Under the pieces are notes generated by a model. The model was not told the DNA's origin. It saw only the letters and a program-made list of their open reading frames with translations, and did no database searches. A DNA stretch of 64,000 bases from NCBI RefSeq assembly GCF_012273895.1, contig NC_052127.1, positions 5,514,247-5,578,246 of the forward strand, read 5' to 3'. Each line of letters starts with the position of its first letter. Position 1 is the stretch's first letter. The position numbers were made by a program, and so were the translations under genes. The stretch comes from Zerene cesonia. Its lineage: Eukaryota > Arthropoda > Insecta > Lepidoptera > Pieridae. This document shows positions 22,331-33,840 of the stretch, one piece after another.

Positions 22331-23278
22331 CAAAATGTCTTCCAATATAATACCAACATCAAGAAGTGACACCGCCTGTCAATTTATTTAACGGAAAATT
22401 AGTTCAGAAACCGCATTAAAAGTTCGCAGCGGGCGGGCTCCGTTTAATTTACAACTTTCTGAACGATTAAAAAGGTTAACAATGTCATACATGATTTTAT
22501 GGGGTGTAGAATGATAGGGGTTTTATTAAAATTATAATTTACGATGGATAAGTCAATAGTTGTTGAGTAATATTTGATTATAATTCAAATCAAATTCAAA
22601 AACTGATAGACAGAATTAACACTATGCAGATAAAAGAAAATATTCAATAAAGATGCATATGCGGTAGATTTAATATTACTAACTTATAATAACAATTTTA
22701 ATATTTACTAATATATATACATATATATATACATATTATGGACTATGTCTGTGACCTTACTAAGACTAACTAGTATAAATACTATACCTTATTTTTTAAG
22801 CTGTGTCATCCCTGGCGAGACTTGAAAAAGCTAGTATAATAATGTATAAATATAAATTAAAATAGTTTTTCGACATAACTATGACAGTATGCAAGAGAGA
22901 GAATATAATCCATCAATAATAAGGAAATAATAAAAAACTAATTAAATGAAAATTATCCTACTATTACGTTAAAAAATACACAAAATGTAAAAGTAGCCCA
23001 CAGATGAAGACTTTCTTATAATTTGTTTCACATAAACTTTAGTACAAAATTGAGAAATGACTTACGTTAAGAACATTTTTAAACGCAAACTTGTTACAAC
23101 TTGTACTTGAATGTTATTCGGTGTGGAAGCGCCAACTTCTTAAATTGTTCGACCGGTGTCTATTGGATTTTAAAAGTACTTATTTCATGTATCGATACAT
23201 TATTATATTATCACAATAAATTATATAATGTCGTGTTTATGTAGAATGATTTTAAATCCTGATTTAAATATAAATAAA
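22331..23278. other. Unassigned stretch
   Basis: AT-rich. A short imperfect (AT)n tract lies at about 22710-22735. GTTCGCAGCGGGCGGGCTCC at 22424 is a small GC-rich patch with no partner in the window. Confidence 0.4.
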
Positions 23279-23478
23279 CTAGCTGCTCCCGGCGTTTTCA
23301 AACATGTAAGTCCGAATCCCGTAGGTATATCGGGATAAAAATTTGCCTATATGTTATTCCAGTTGTCCAGCTGTCTACGCACCAAATTTCTTTGCAATCG
23401 GTTCAGTAGTTTTTGCGTGAAAGAGCAACAAACGCACACATATCTTTACAAACTTTCGCATTTATAATATTAGTAGGA
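23279..23478 (-). mobile_element. HelA, full length, mutated hairpin
   Basis: A|CTAGCTGCTCCCGGCG to AATATTAGTAGGA|T. The stem sequence has become CGGCGTTTTCAAACATG, so the hairpin is largely lost. Forms a head-to-head pair with the copy at 23665. Confidence 0.8.
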
Positions 23479-23664
23479 TTATAAAAGACAATTACAGAGC
23501 GATTTTAAACTAATTCTGTACTATACAATATAGGAAACATTTTCTGCAGACTTCAGAGAATCTATAAGCACTAGGCACTTACAGGTTTGAGACAGTTGTA
23601 CAGGTTTGTTTGACATAGAATTTTTTATTCATGTCTAGATGTACCCCCACCTCCGTATCTCACA

Positions 23665-23873
23665 TCCTACTTAATATTATAAATACGAAAGTTTGTAAGG
23701 GTGAGTGTGTGTTTGTTACACTTTAACGCAAAAACTACTGAACCGATTGCAATCAAAATTTGGTACTTAACAACTAGACTAGGTACAGCTGAACAACTAG
23801 AATAACCTATAGGCAACTTTTTATTCCGATATTCCTACGGGATACGGACTGACGCGGGTGAAACCGCAGCTAG
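23665..23873 (+). mobile_element. HelA, full length with insert
   Basis: A|TCCTACTTAATATTATAAAT to GAAACCGCAGCTAG|T. The usual GGGGCG spacer between hairpin and terminus is deleted. Around AACAACTAGACTAGGTACAG there is an extra segment of about 15 bp relative to other copies. Confidence 0.8.
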
Positions 23874-24575
23874 TCTTCTGTATAATAATTGTTTTGTCGT
23901 CTCATGTTATTTTCGCATAATGTATAACTTATCTACAAAAAACAACAAAACATCATTTTCCTAGCGCAATATAAGTATTATATAAGAATTCGCAAAAGAA
24001 AATAAAACCCAAAATCTTTCTTATTGTTTGTATAAGCGGATTTAAGTGGGTATGAATTGCAAATTTAATTTGAAAAATCACTCGCCATTTGCCGCCATAT
24101 TTGCGGAGCCATCCTGTGTTGCCATCATGTTGATTTATTTGTGACGTTCCGTGGATCTAAGCGCGTAATACTGAGGTCTTTATGTAAAAGGTAAATAAAT
24201 GAAACGTTCAAGAAATGTGTGCGTGTGTTTTGGGGATTTTTCGAAGCGTTGTTTGATCGGACAATTAACGTGAACGTCTTAATGTTAGTAATAACTAGAT
24301 AGAAAAAACACTTAATAGAATGTTTTTGGGAATGATAATATATTAATACATTTTTAATTCTTATTTATAAGATGTAATAACACGTAAAATATATAAGTGA
24401 ATACGTTTGTTTTGTTCTATTTAATAACTGCATTATTAATCATTTTTACATTAGAATAAGATATAACAAATATTGACTAAAGGTCTTTCACATAACCAAA
24501 TAACATGTCATTTGCATTTCAAATGACAGTCAGTTATAAGATAGGAAATATTAACATAAAATTAATACTGTTGCG
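23874..24575. other. Unassigned spacer
   Basis: AT-rich, no feature recognised. Confidence 0.5.
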
Positions 24576-24700
24576 GCTTTCGCCTTAGCTTTTCGTCCGC
24601 GGCTTCGCACGTGTAGTTGAAGGAAATACTCAAGGGAATGAGATGTCTTGCCCAGAAAGAAAATAGCCCACGTCCCTCTGTAGCCTCCTAACATAAAAAT
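24576..24700 (-). mobile_element. HelH-type fragment
   Basis: CCTTAGCTTTTCGTCCGCGG, CTTCGCACGTG, GGAAATACTC, AAAATAGCCCACGTCCCTCT, GTAGCCTCCTA. Shares this order with 26383-26500. The GC-rich CCGCGGCTTCGC end is like other Helitron-like 3' ends, but neither copy has clean termini. Confidence 0.45.
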
Positions 24701-26382
24701 CATACTATGAAATTGTTCCGTTGTGACGTGAGTTTCAACTTTTTGACGCATTTAGTTGTGTTTGATAGGCAATTGTTAACATTTGGTACCATTTTAGAAT
24801 TTAAACCTCTTGAATAAAAAATATTATATTATATAAGAAATATGTGAAATATAGGAAAATAAAAATAAAATAATTACTTGTTATTGAAGTGTTAGTTATT
24901 TATTTTGAAGCGAAAATTTGGACTACTTTCAATAACATATATAACATTACACCTCGATTTCGCGGGCGTAACTCGTTAAAATAAAAGTATCTTTAAAATA
25001 TATCAATTAACGTTTTACTTAAAATATTGCGTATGTATGGTTTCGGGCGGATCATACTAATTGCCTTTCAAATATATTATATGGAATGTCTCATATTTAT
25101 GGCATGTAAGAAATGAAATCATTTCTGTATGAATAAAAAGAAATATAGAACAAATTCGATCACGGAGGTGAATTCGTAAGTTAAGGACGCATTCTCAAAA
25201 CGGATAGGTATAGATGGGTAGGGTGTGGTGGGGAAGTATAGGTGCTATCCTACCTAGGGTATATTTTAAGAAACATAAGTATATACTAGTACTAGAAAAT
25301 AATTCTGAATGAACCCCATATCATCATTTTTGAATAACGAGTGGTAACCGTTTCTATCACATCAAATATCACCACTTCAAACGTAATTTTAACCGAAATT
25401 AGAAGATAAAGGATCTATTTATGCTAATTTTTGTTTCGATTGATATAGCTTCATTTCATCACAAATTGTAATGAAATATAGTTTATTTTTGACGTTATTA
25501 AGATCCTAAGCGATATTCGTTTGTTCTATGAAGGAAAAATTCGATTGTCAATTTTCTGCTTCTGCAATATATTATATCAATCATAATATATGTAAATATA
25601 ATATATATAATCATAACACAAGACGTCTACTGACAGTTTGGTCTACACATACTTAGATTTTAAATTAAATCAAGTTAAAGTTTAGGTATATATAATATTG
25701 TATCATTCAGTCTGTCTATGTATTTGTGTGTTACGTCATAACATTGGAATTTGAAAATAAATTTTGAAAGATCTTCAAGATGTGAAAAATTCTTTGTAAC
25801 CCAAATGTTTAAAACTATAATAGACGAATTGTTAAAGATAAAATAAGTAAAGTTAATATGCACTTACGTATTCTGGTCAAGAATTTAGATGTACCTGCAA
25901 GAAAAACACTAGAATAAGTATATTTGTCTGTAGTAATAAAGAATTCAGTTTTTTTTTTTATTTGTTTTGGGCTTTTTAATAGAGATAAACAGGAAAATGT
26001 AAAAGCCGAGATACTCATTTAAAAGGAGAACCTTTAGAAGGTACGATATTACTACGATACGACATAAATAAATTGATGAAATTTTAATGTTTTTTAGGAT
26101 TAAATTTTTGTCAATAAGACACTCATAATTAATATTATATTATATTTTTTTACTTCATAATTTATAAATGACAGATACTTCAATGATTATTTGATGAAGT
26201 CAGCTAAAGCAAATATTATAGAATATTGTCCATTTACTTATTTTGTTAGTTGAAAATAGAAAATAATCAATTTCATGTTGGCTTAATTCAACTACTATGA
26301 ATAATATGAAGCCTCTTGTCCGCTTGGCTGTGGAGTTTGGGGCCAATAATGCTTCTTATATTTGTTTCACTAATAGGCTTTA
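24701..26382. other. AT-rich stretch without recognisable features
   Basis: No repeat assigned except a possible 3'-end scrap near 24950-24985 (CTCGATTTCGCGGGCG). Short frames at 25675-26018 are AT-biased and unconvincing. Confidence 0.45.
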
Positions 26383-26500
26383 GCCTTCTGTCCGCGGCTT
26401 CGCCCACATAACCGTAGGAAATTCCACTGGAAATAAGATGTTACACTACTTTAAAAAGTAGCCTATATCACTCTCTAGCCTTCTATCTCCAGACATATAA
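26383..26500 (-). mobile_element. HelH-type fragment
   Basis: CCTTCTGTCCGCGGCTTCGC, GTAGGAAATTCCACTGG, AAAAAGTAGCCTATATCACT, TCTAGCCTTCTATCTCC. More complete than 24576. Confidence 0.45.
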
Positions 26501-29107
26501 ATCATGTGATTAAATATCATACGGAAGAGGTGTTATAAGGTGATAAGCTATAAGTATAGGAGTCTTATCCCAAAATGTGTGTTTTAGATTTATATTAGAC
26601 TGTAAAAGTTTAGTTTTTAAGATTCTAATTCGAACGTAAAATAAAACTTATTTTATAAATATTACTTATTTTATATCGTTTTTTAGCAATGGATCAAATG
26701 GTACAAAGAAAATTATATATTAGAAACAACATCGCGACATATAAAAACAACAAACGCAGAGGGTAATTATGTAAAAGGGGCTTATCTCGCGAAGAATTTT
26801 AAATGTCGTGGATGTGTACAAAACGTCTGTTTAATTGTATTTATCTTTAATAAGGCTCGGGAAATAAATGCGCTAAAATAAACTTCTTGTAAATTCTAGG
26901 GAAATGGGAATTTAATTGTAATCTATGTGGCAACACTGCTATATCATTTTATGTTGAGTAAATTAAATTGTAATACGTGCTATATTTCAGAAATATATTA
27001 TTATATTGTTGATAGGTTTAAGACTGTGGTGCCATACTAAAAATTTGTTTACCAAAAAGGTAAAGGCCTTTTTGTTTTTGTGTCGAAATTTTATTTAATT
27101 CACTTACTTCAACAAAATATATCTGAATTTGATTTAATTCCAAAGTATTACTGTTACGGTGTCCTATTAAACTAAGAAATATTGAATTTTTTCAACGTTT
27201 CTGAATGAATAAAAAAAGCGTCTTAAACCTTAAGACATCGATTTTGAAACTTACAATACTGGCGAAAGGCAAACACTAGAAAACAATGTACAGACTTTAA
27301 TTAAAGACCAAGTAATTAAAGTCCTAACTTAGATAAATTTTTTACTAGCGCTTTTGGAAGTTAACAGAAAGTTTCTTATAATCGTGTTTCTACCAGTATC
27401 CAGATAAACATAATAAATCCTAGATCCCTTAGATAAATCAGGATAAATATTACAACGTTTCCAATAGATCTTTCACCCTCCGTATCATTACACAAGTTCA
27501 GTTGGCGGACCTCTCTAATTTGTAATAATTTAAGGCGTTTTCATACAAACTTTGTCATACATATGAAAGCTAAACATTAAAAAGGTTACCTTTTATAAAT
27601 CTTTCGTGTCTACCTCCTCTATTATGGAAACTAGACAACTAATAAAGATATGATGTAATGTAAGTATGATGGATGATGTGTAATCACTGTAATAAATTTC
27701 ACAAACCAAACACAATTATATTGAATTAAAAATTAATTACAAAAAAGTATTTGCGACACAGCTTAAAAACATGGACAATATTCAGCATCTAATTTAATGA
27801 TTTAATGTCATAGGATAAAAAAATAGCAAAATCATCAAATATAAGCACACCAAATAAATCACACAAACAGTAGTGTTCAATCCACTATGCACACACAAAT
27901 CACCAATAACACTCATGCGTATATCTTATAATTTCCCACAGTCACGTTACAATCCAACCAAATGACAAAGCCAAACAATCGATACCATAACCATCTCACC
28001 ATAATGATGCAGCAAGAACTAAAACCAATAAGGAATAAGGCGTGTGTGAAAGCGCTTTAACTCCGGCCAGCGAAGCGAAAACGTGATAACAACTCGTCTG
28101 TTCGTTCCAACTCTTTGTTTTGAAGGTTTGTTCGTGTAATTCATTTAAATTGAAACCGGATTAGACGTTATCTTGGAGTTAGCAAATATTTCTCCGATCT
28201 GTGAGCTATTTTTTTTTATGGTTGTATTTTTAATTTTTAAACAGTTTTTTATCAAACTCTTTTCTTTTTAATAAGCTATAGATTAAAATTAGAATTAATA
28301 TAGCTGAATGAATGATAAACGAATGGATAATTATTAAGATGAAATTTACGCAATAATTAAAACGAAAAGTCAATAAATTTGTTTTATTGCATTATGAAAA
28401 TACCCACACCACAAATTATTTTAGATAGTGCAAATATTATAAAATTTCCACAGTTTTATTAATTAAATACTTTTTTACATCAACTTCCAAATATTGTATT
28501 TCTAATATACGTAAAGATAAGTGACTACGCAAGTGCGCTCTTAGCATATTATCGAAATCGCTACGCCAAGCGTACTACGTAGCGTCTACGTCGTAACCAA
28601 TTTGTAGCACATATATTGCCGACCTTGTAAAAATCAGTACCTTATGCACCATTGTTTGGGGTTTTCACCGTCATGGGGTCCCCTACGTCTCTCACAACTT
28701 CCTCGTACTGTAAAGCTTTGAAACGATAGACACCTCTTGCGGTATTCCCAAACAATTACGATGCGCCTTCAAGGAAAGAGAAACTTCTTTTAACCCGTCT
28801 CAATGCATAGTGAGTTTTTTACTTTAGTAAACACATTTGAAGCAGCTATCTTCAAAAATTAAATATTCTGTTAGCATACAACCGAAAAGCTTAAACGCGT
28901 ATATAAAATGTATCTTTAAAAATTGTATATTCGATCATTCAATGTAACAGTACAATACATCCGTAATAAAAGAGTCGAACGCGCGTCGAATTTTTCGAAT
29001 ATTGATTGTGATAATAGGAGTGGAACAGTGGGCGGTTGGATTCGCACTGAAATTATTATATTCCTACGTATTTTTTGTCTGGCTCGGTGAAATATCATTA
29101 TTTTTTA
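26501..29107. other. Largest repeat-poor stretch
   Basis: 2.6 kb with no repeat matching another in the window and no frame of note. Slightly GC-richer patches at 28050-28110 and 28540-28600 (TCGCTACGCCAAGCG, GTAGCGTCTACGTCGTA) stand out. If a regulatory element or small exon hides in the window, this is a reasonable place to look, but nothing here shows it. Confidence 0.4.
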
Positions 29108-29200
29108 ACAAAAAACTAAACCGACTTCAAATTGACAGAACAGCTTCTAAATCAAGAAAAGAAATAAAATCAGTTCACCTAATTAAAAGTGATAAGGTAA
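29108..29200 (+). repeat. Possible N-family 5' scrap
   Basis: AAAACTAAACCGACTTCAAA is the N-type start; the rest diverges. Lies just upstream of the C copy at 29241. Confidence 0.3.
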
Positions 29201-29240
29201 CAAACACAAACAAAATACAGTCGATTATAGTTGTCGAGTT

Positions 29241-29577
29241 AGTATGTGGTAGTCGAGCACGTTTCAGCACAGATTGGGCCAGATCGCACCGGGGAAGTAC
29301 CACACCTACACAGAAGACCGGCGTGAAATAGCATACTGCTGTGTTTTTGTTCGGTGAGTAGTGGATCCTTAGGCCCATATCCTTTTCGTTCCCTTCCCAG
29401 CCCTTTCCTTTATTCCTCTCGTCGATCCTTTCTTCATCCCTTTCCAGTTTGAATTCGGCAATCCATTTGTTGAGGCGTAAGTACAGCAATGGACTTCACG
29501 CCTCTGCAAATGTTCGTGGGTGGTGGTAACGTTTACTATCAGGTGACCCACCAGCTCCATTGCTGACGGTGACATAA
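29241..29577 (+). mobile_element. C family, full-length reference copy
   Basis: About 337 bp: head GTGGTAGTCGAGCACG, GATCGCACCGGGGAAGTACC, AGAAGACCGGCGTGAAATAG; a pyrimidine-rich middle (CCTTTCCTTTATTCCTCTCG); then TTCACGCCTCTGCAAATGTT, GTGACCCACCAGCTCCATTG and GACATAAAAA. Variable 5' truncation among copies with a shared 3' end points to target-primed reverse transcription. No A or B box was found in the head, so it is more likely a LINE 3' region or a SINE of unknown head. The 109-codon (plus) and 104-codon (minus) frames across it are not genes. Confidence 0.65.
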
Positions 29578-29640
29578 AAAAACAATATATCCTACAAAAA
29601 TCCCTTATAATATGAGCACTTAGCAACAAATAATCCTAAA

Positions 29641-29805
29641 TCTATACTCACATTATAAAGCTGTAGAGTTTGTTTGTTTGAACGCGCTAATCTCATCGTC
29701 TACGTGACGAATTTCAAAAATTCTTTCACCATTGCAGACGTACGTAATACCTGAGTGATATACTATACACGATGTCGAACGAAGCCAGGACGGCACGCCA
29801 GCTAA
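29641..29805 (+). mobile_element. HelD, ending CTAA
   Basis: TCTATACTCACATTATAAAG to GGACGGCACGCCAGCTAA. CTAA still satisfies the CTRR pattern. Diverged internally (CATCGTCTACGTGACG). Confidence 0.6.
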
Positions 29806-30027
29806 AAATAAATGCGAAACGAAAGGTATTACTTTCCGCGAAGGTACTTTATGGGCGACCGTTTCGAAATAAATACAAAATAAAACCATTTCCATGAAAA
29901 TGGAAAAATGTTTTAGTGTTTATGTAACTTTATTAAAAAATAAAGTTGCAGCTTCGGCACAGGTGTTCTTTTTAGTACATTAAAATAAATTGTAAGGTAT
30001 ATAGATGCGAAATTTTGAATTAACGTG

Positions 30028-30264
30028 GGAGTCGAGCAAGCTTTAGCACGTATTGGGCAAGCCCACACGAAATAGCAGCATTTAAATAAAACGTAGTCTT
30101 TCGTACAATGAGTAGAAGGACGAAGTCCCGTATCCTTTTCCACACCCTTCCGAATCCATTCTTTCCTAACCCTTATCCCTTAAAGCAGGCAACCTTTTTG
30201 CAGCTCATCTGTGTGGTCATCCATCAGGCGAACCACCAATTCGGTTCGCTATGACATAAAAAGA
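30028..30264 (+). mobile_element. C family with internal deletions
   Basis: GGAGTCGAGCAAGC, GTATTGGGCAAGC, then a jump to CACGAAATAGCAGC, the pyrimidine tract, and CATCAGGCGAACCACCAATT, CGCTATGACATAAAAAG. About 100 bp shorter than the reference. Confidence 0.6.
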
Positions 30265-31020
30265 ATACAACAACAAAAAATTCCAAATTTAAAATTTAGA
30301 ACACACGCTCTCAACCGCCAATATAATCGTCACAGACCAAACATTGTCATGATTGGAGTATCAAGTGTTGGATCGAAGGCGGCCATTACAGAGGACCCGG
30401 CCGGATATCCGGACCTCTATAAAGATACCGGGGGCCTGTCTAAAGCTGTTACGTTCTTTACGATTTTTCGGTTTGTTCAGGTCTTTGTGTTCGAGGAGCG
30501 TACTTGTGTTATGTGTGCTTCTATTGTGATTTAAATTGACGAATTAAGCTTTCTATTATTTGCTTGATTGAGAATGTATTGAATTTTATGTGCCAACTGT
30601 TGGCTGATAAATTCGCATTTGCTAAATTTTCACACACACACAGATAAAACATAATATAAACACATATAAACACATAACGACATGTATGACAACGTAGGCA
30701 CGCACACAAACGTGTAATTGTTTGCCTATTTATATTATTTTGGAGTGTATAATATTAAAACTTTAACAAATGATCTGACGTTTCAAAAGTAAAACGTATA
30801 TTTTTTATCCTCATAATCATTTAGATATGTTTATTACTTATAAAATATCTTACTAGATAGGTTTCATTATCGATCCAGTACTTTTTGAGATTGCTCGTGT
30901 TACACAAACGCTCAATATATCAAATATGGTTTTTTTACTGCCTGTTTAGATTAATACATTCAATATAATACAATCACTTAACCATTTCAACTCAGGTATT
31001 TTGTTTATTTATGAGCAAAC
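30265..31020. other. Unassigned stretch with a 12-bp palindrome
   Basis: Contains CCGGATATCCGG at 30401-30412 in a GC-rich patch (30370-30440). The 107-codon frame at 30211-30534 starts inside the C tail and has no recognisable domain. Confidence 0.4.
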
Positions 31021-31032
31021 GGGAAAGATTTT

Positions 31033-31118
31033 TGGCCAGCGTGGTGAATTATGGCCTGAACCCTCATAGGAGGCCTGTGTCCCAGCAGTGGGAACATATA
31101 TGGGCTGATGATGATGAT
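31033..31118 (+). mobile_element. SINE-B, 5'-truncated, with 12-bp target duplication
   Basis: About 86 bp: TGGCCAGCGTGGTGAATTAT through GGGAACATATATGGGCTG and (ATG)n. Flanked on both sides by GGGAAAGATTTT (31021-31032 and 31119-31130). Only about two differences from the 2520 copy over the shared body, so a recent insertion. Confidence 0.85.
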
Positions 31119-31489
31119 GGGAAAGATTTTATTTGTATAACAAAGCAATGTTTTGATACTAAGCGTAATAGGGAATTGTACTAACTATTTTAATAAATTT
31201 ATTCAAAAATAGCTTTTATCCTGAAACGCATGTATGTCAGACCAATCTACGTAATTAAATCTGTCCACAGTACAGTAGTAGTAGTGCTTTTCATGTAATA
31301 AACCAGACGTGCATCTTCATCCAAACCTAAATCTCACCCATACCGGCGCAGTTATATCAACGCTATAGAAAGAAACACTAGCATACACCTTTTTCAAATT
31401 AATAATCTAAACCGTCGTGATTACACATCACAAATATAATATTTTGATTTATTTATATATTAATCATGTCATAAGGTACATCTATCTAG

Positions 31490-31753
31490 CAGTGGTGGTT
31501 CAGTAGTTTAGACCTCGGAATTACAAGCGAAGAGTCGGGGTTCGAGACCGAACGAGCGTGTAAAATATTGTTTGTTAAAATTGAAACGGTGAAGGAAAAC
31601 ATCGCGACGTTACCGGCATGTCGAAACCCAAAAGTTTGACGGCGTGTGACATCTGCCAACCCGAACTTAGCCAGCGTGGTGGATATGGCCTGAACGCTCG
31701 TATGAGGCCTGTGTCCCAGCAGTGGGAACATAATGGGCTGTTGATAATGATGT
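31490..31753 (+). mobile_element. SINE-B, nearly full length
   Basis: A-box-like TGGTTCAGTAG, B-box-like GGTTCGAGACC, full body, short GATAATGATG tail. Flanks AAGGTACATC (31473-31482) and AAAGTACATC (31754-31763) form a near-perfect target duplication. Older than the 31033 copy by divergence. Confidence 0.8.
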
Positions 31754-31835
31754 AAAGTACATCGCTACAAACCCCTCAAAGTTTGATAATGAAAAAAAAC
31801 TTTTAAGTAACAACAAGTACAACCACGGATCTATA

Positions 31836-31985
31836 TCTATACTAATTATTATAAAGCTGAAGAGTTTGTTAGTTTGTTTGAATATAATCTTAGGAACTAC
31901 GATTATGTGATACGATTTGAAAACTCTTTCAGTGTTAGATATCCTATTTATTGAGAAAGGCAATAGGCTATATATTTACCACGGT
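31836..31985 (+). mobile_element. HelD, 3' end lost
   Basis: TCTATACTAATTATTATAAA, AGTTTGTTTGAATATAATC and CTCTTTCAGTGTTAGATATC, ending at TTTACCACGG without the GC hairpin or CTAG. Confidence 0.6.
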
Positions 31986-32238
31986 CTATGTATACATATG
32001 TACAATGTAAAAACATATAAATAAAATTAACCCACGAAACGACCCATAATGTTCAGCAAATTAATTATGCAATGATCAACTGGTATTACGCTGTAATTGC
32101 ATTAAAATGCACCCGAAGGAGATTGTTTTTAACCAATCAGTGATCTCAATTTTAGTTGGTAGGTCGGAAGCTTTAAAATTAATTATTTTCTCGAATCGTG
32201 CATGCTGTGATATTTTAGCATCATCAACCTATAATGTT

Positions 32239-32411
32239 AGCTACATCAAAGTTCATCAAAGTCGGAGTAGTTTAATTAATGTTAATATACACGTAAACCT
32301 TCCTCTTGAATCACTCTATCTATTAAAATCCCATCAAAACCTGTTGCGTAATTCCAAAGATCTAAGCATACAGACGTGCAGATAGCGAGTTTGTTTTATA
32401 TTGTGTAGTGA
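32239..32411 (-). mobile_element. HelJ, 3' end lost
   Basis: GGAGTAGTTTAATTAATG, CCTCTTGAATCACTCTAT, CCATCAAAACCTGTTGCG to TATTGTGTAGTGA. The GC-rich CTAG end is absent. Confidence 0.6.
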
Positions 32412-32583
32412 AGTTGAATTTATATTTACATTATTTTATACGTTCATACATCACATAACCATTTCTGTTTTAAATTTCATAAACCGAGCTTTTTATTTTT
32501 GTCTAAAAAGCTCATTGGACCCAGTTTTCAATTGATGTATATAGGATTTATCTATGAAATAATTAGCACATTATCATTCGTCT

Positions 32584-32875
32584 TAAATAAAAAAACGTCT
32601 GCTGTCAACATCTGTGCCTATGTCCTTATGCATGCTTAAATATTTTAAACTACACAACAGATTTTGATGGGATTTTTTTAATACATAGAGTGATTTAAGA
32701 GGAAAGTTTATATTTATTAGGAAAGATCATACATCTGTTACATGTACATCTATTTATCATCATCAGCCCATACACGTTCCCACTGCTGGGACACAGGCCT
32801 CCTATGAGGGTTGTACATGTACATCTATTAAACTACTCCCAATTTATCGCATGCGAATCCGCGGCCAAAAGCAAG
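32584..32875 (+). mobile_element. HelJ interrupted by a SINE-B insertion
   Basis: Left part to 32754 (GCATGCTTAAATATTTTAAA, CAGATTTTGATGGG, AGAGTGATTTAAGAGG). The right part resumes at 32815 and ends GCGAATCCGCGGCC, AAAAGCAAG|T (CTAG decayed to CAAG). Removing the insert and one duplicated target restores the HelJ order. Confidence 0.65.
32755..32814 (-). mobile_element. SINE-B tail, 60 bp, with 15-bp target duplication
   Basis: TATCATCATCAGCCC, CCACTGCTGGGACACAGG and CCTCCTATGAGGG are the 3' end of SINE-B (or its LINE partner) in reverse. ACATGTACATCTATT is repeated exactly at 32740-32754 and 32815-32829. Confidence 0.85.
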
Positions 32876-33033
32876 TAGGTTATTCAGGTATTTATATATT
32901 TAAACAAATCGATATGTAACGTAAGAGTGATCTTACACAATACAGACGAAAATGCACTTAAAATTAAAACAGTTAATTATCAATTTATTAAAACAGTTAT
33001 TATAATTTCCCTCTTTCCAATTCACCGCTGTGT

Positions 33034-33300
33034 TTTTACACGCTTTTTATTAGCTTCACCTGTATGTTTGTTTGTTTGTTTGTTTGTATGTTTGTTTGTT
33101 TGTTTGTAACTGACTTCTTTGGGCGCGATTTTGACCCACTTTAAACGGCCAGATTTCGTTCAAACTTTGTAGATTTATTGAGGACCGATGACAATACACT
33201 AATTTGATAAAATTATTCCAGTTTTCAATTTGCAAAATATGATTTTTGTTAAAGCGTGTTTTATAGTTTTTTTAAACTATTATATTTTTTTAAATTACTT
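33034..33300 (+). repeat. L-family copy with (TTTG)n tract
   Basis: CACGCTTTTTATTAGCTTCA, a (GTTT)n stretch at 33061-33108, TGGGCGCGATTTTGACCCAC, ACGGCCAGATTTCGTTCAAA, ACCGATGACAATACACTAAT. The leucine/phenylalanine/cysteine-rich frame nearby is the microsatellite. Confidence 0.65.
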
Positions 33301-33596
33301 TTATAATCCTTTTCCCTGGGCTATTTAATTCAACTCACGCTCAGCTTAAAAATTTAATTTGCATTTTATTATTCAATTATATAAATGTAGGTATATTAAA
33401 TGCTTAAAACCTCTTTTATGCGGTGATTGGAGTCCGGAGGTTTTTCTCTGGAGGGTGTGGGTTTGAAAGGTTGGTTCTGTTAGGAGAATGATGCGTTTTT
33501 AAAGTTGTGTTTTTCTTGTATCTTAATAATAGTTGTTGTTTGAAGAAAGCGAAACTTATATAATTGAACTATTATTTAAGGCTCTGTTTCCACATT
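33301..33596. other. Unassigned spacer
   Basis: No feature recognised. Confidence 0.45.
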
Positions 33597-33690
33597 ATTG
33601 TCGACTGGGTGAACTAATTTTGATGATTTTTCTTTCATTTCAAAGCCTAGTGCTTCCTTTGAAGGCGTTGTCTTAACTTTGAATGACACG
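33597..33690 (+). repeat. N-family fragment
   Basis: TCGACTGGGTGAACTAATTT, a T-rich run, TTTCAAAGCCTAGTGCTTCC. Confidence 0.5.
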
Positions 33691-33743
33691 TGCCATTTCA
33701 ATTCAGCTTACCTACTGATATTGTCATGTCTCTTTCTAAGAAT

Positions 33744-33840
33744 TTAATTGCAATCGGTTCAGTAGTTATTGCGTGAAAGAGCAACAAACACACACACATC
33801 CTTACAAATTTTAATATAAGGATTTATAATATTAGTAGGA
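33744..33840 (-). mobile_element. HelA 5'-half fragment
   Basis: ATTGCAATCGGTTCAGTAG, GCGTGAAAGAGCAACAAA, TTATAATATTAGTAGGA. A small insertion (TTTTAATATAAGG) replaces CTTTCGCA. The CTAG half is missing. Confidence 0.65.

Noticed and set aside
26501..29107. A hidden gene in the repeat-poor stretch
   Set aside because: No frame above about 60 codons, no convincing splice-site series and no recognisable protein segment.
29002..29331. 109-codon open frame
   Set aside because: Its 3' third is the head of the C repeat; the rest is AT-rich without a motif.
30211..30534. 107-codon open frame
   Set aside because: Begins inside a C-family tail; no recognisable domain and composition like the non-coding surroundings.
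33061..33108. (TTTG)n tract as a separate feature
   Set aside because: Sits at a fixed place inside the L repeat (compare 15055-15075), so it is an internal expansion of that family.
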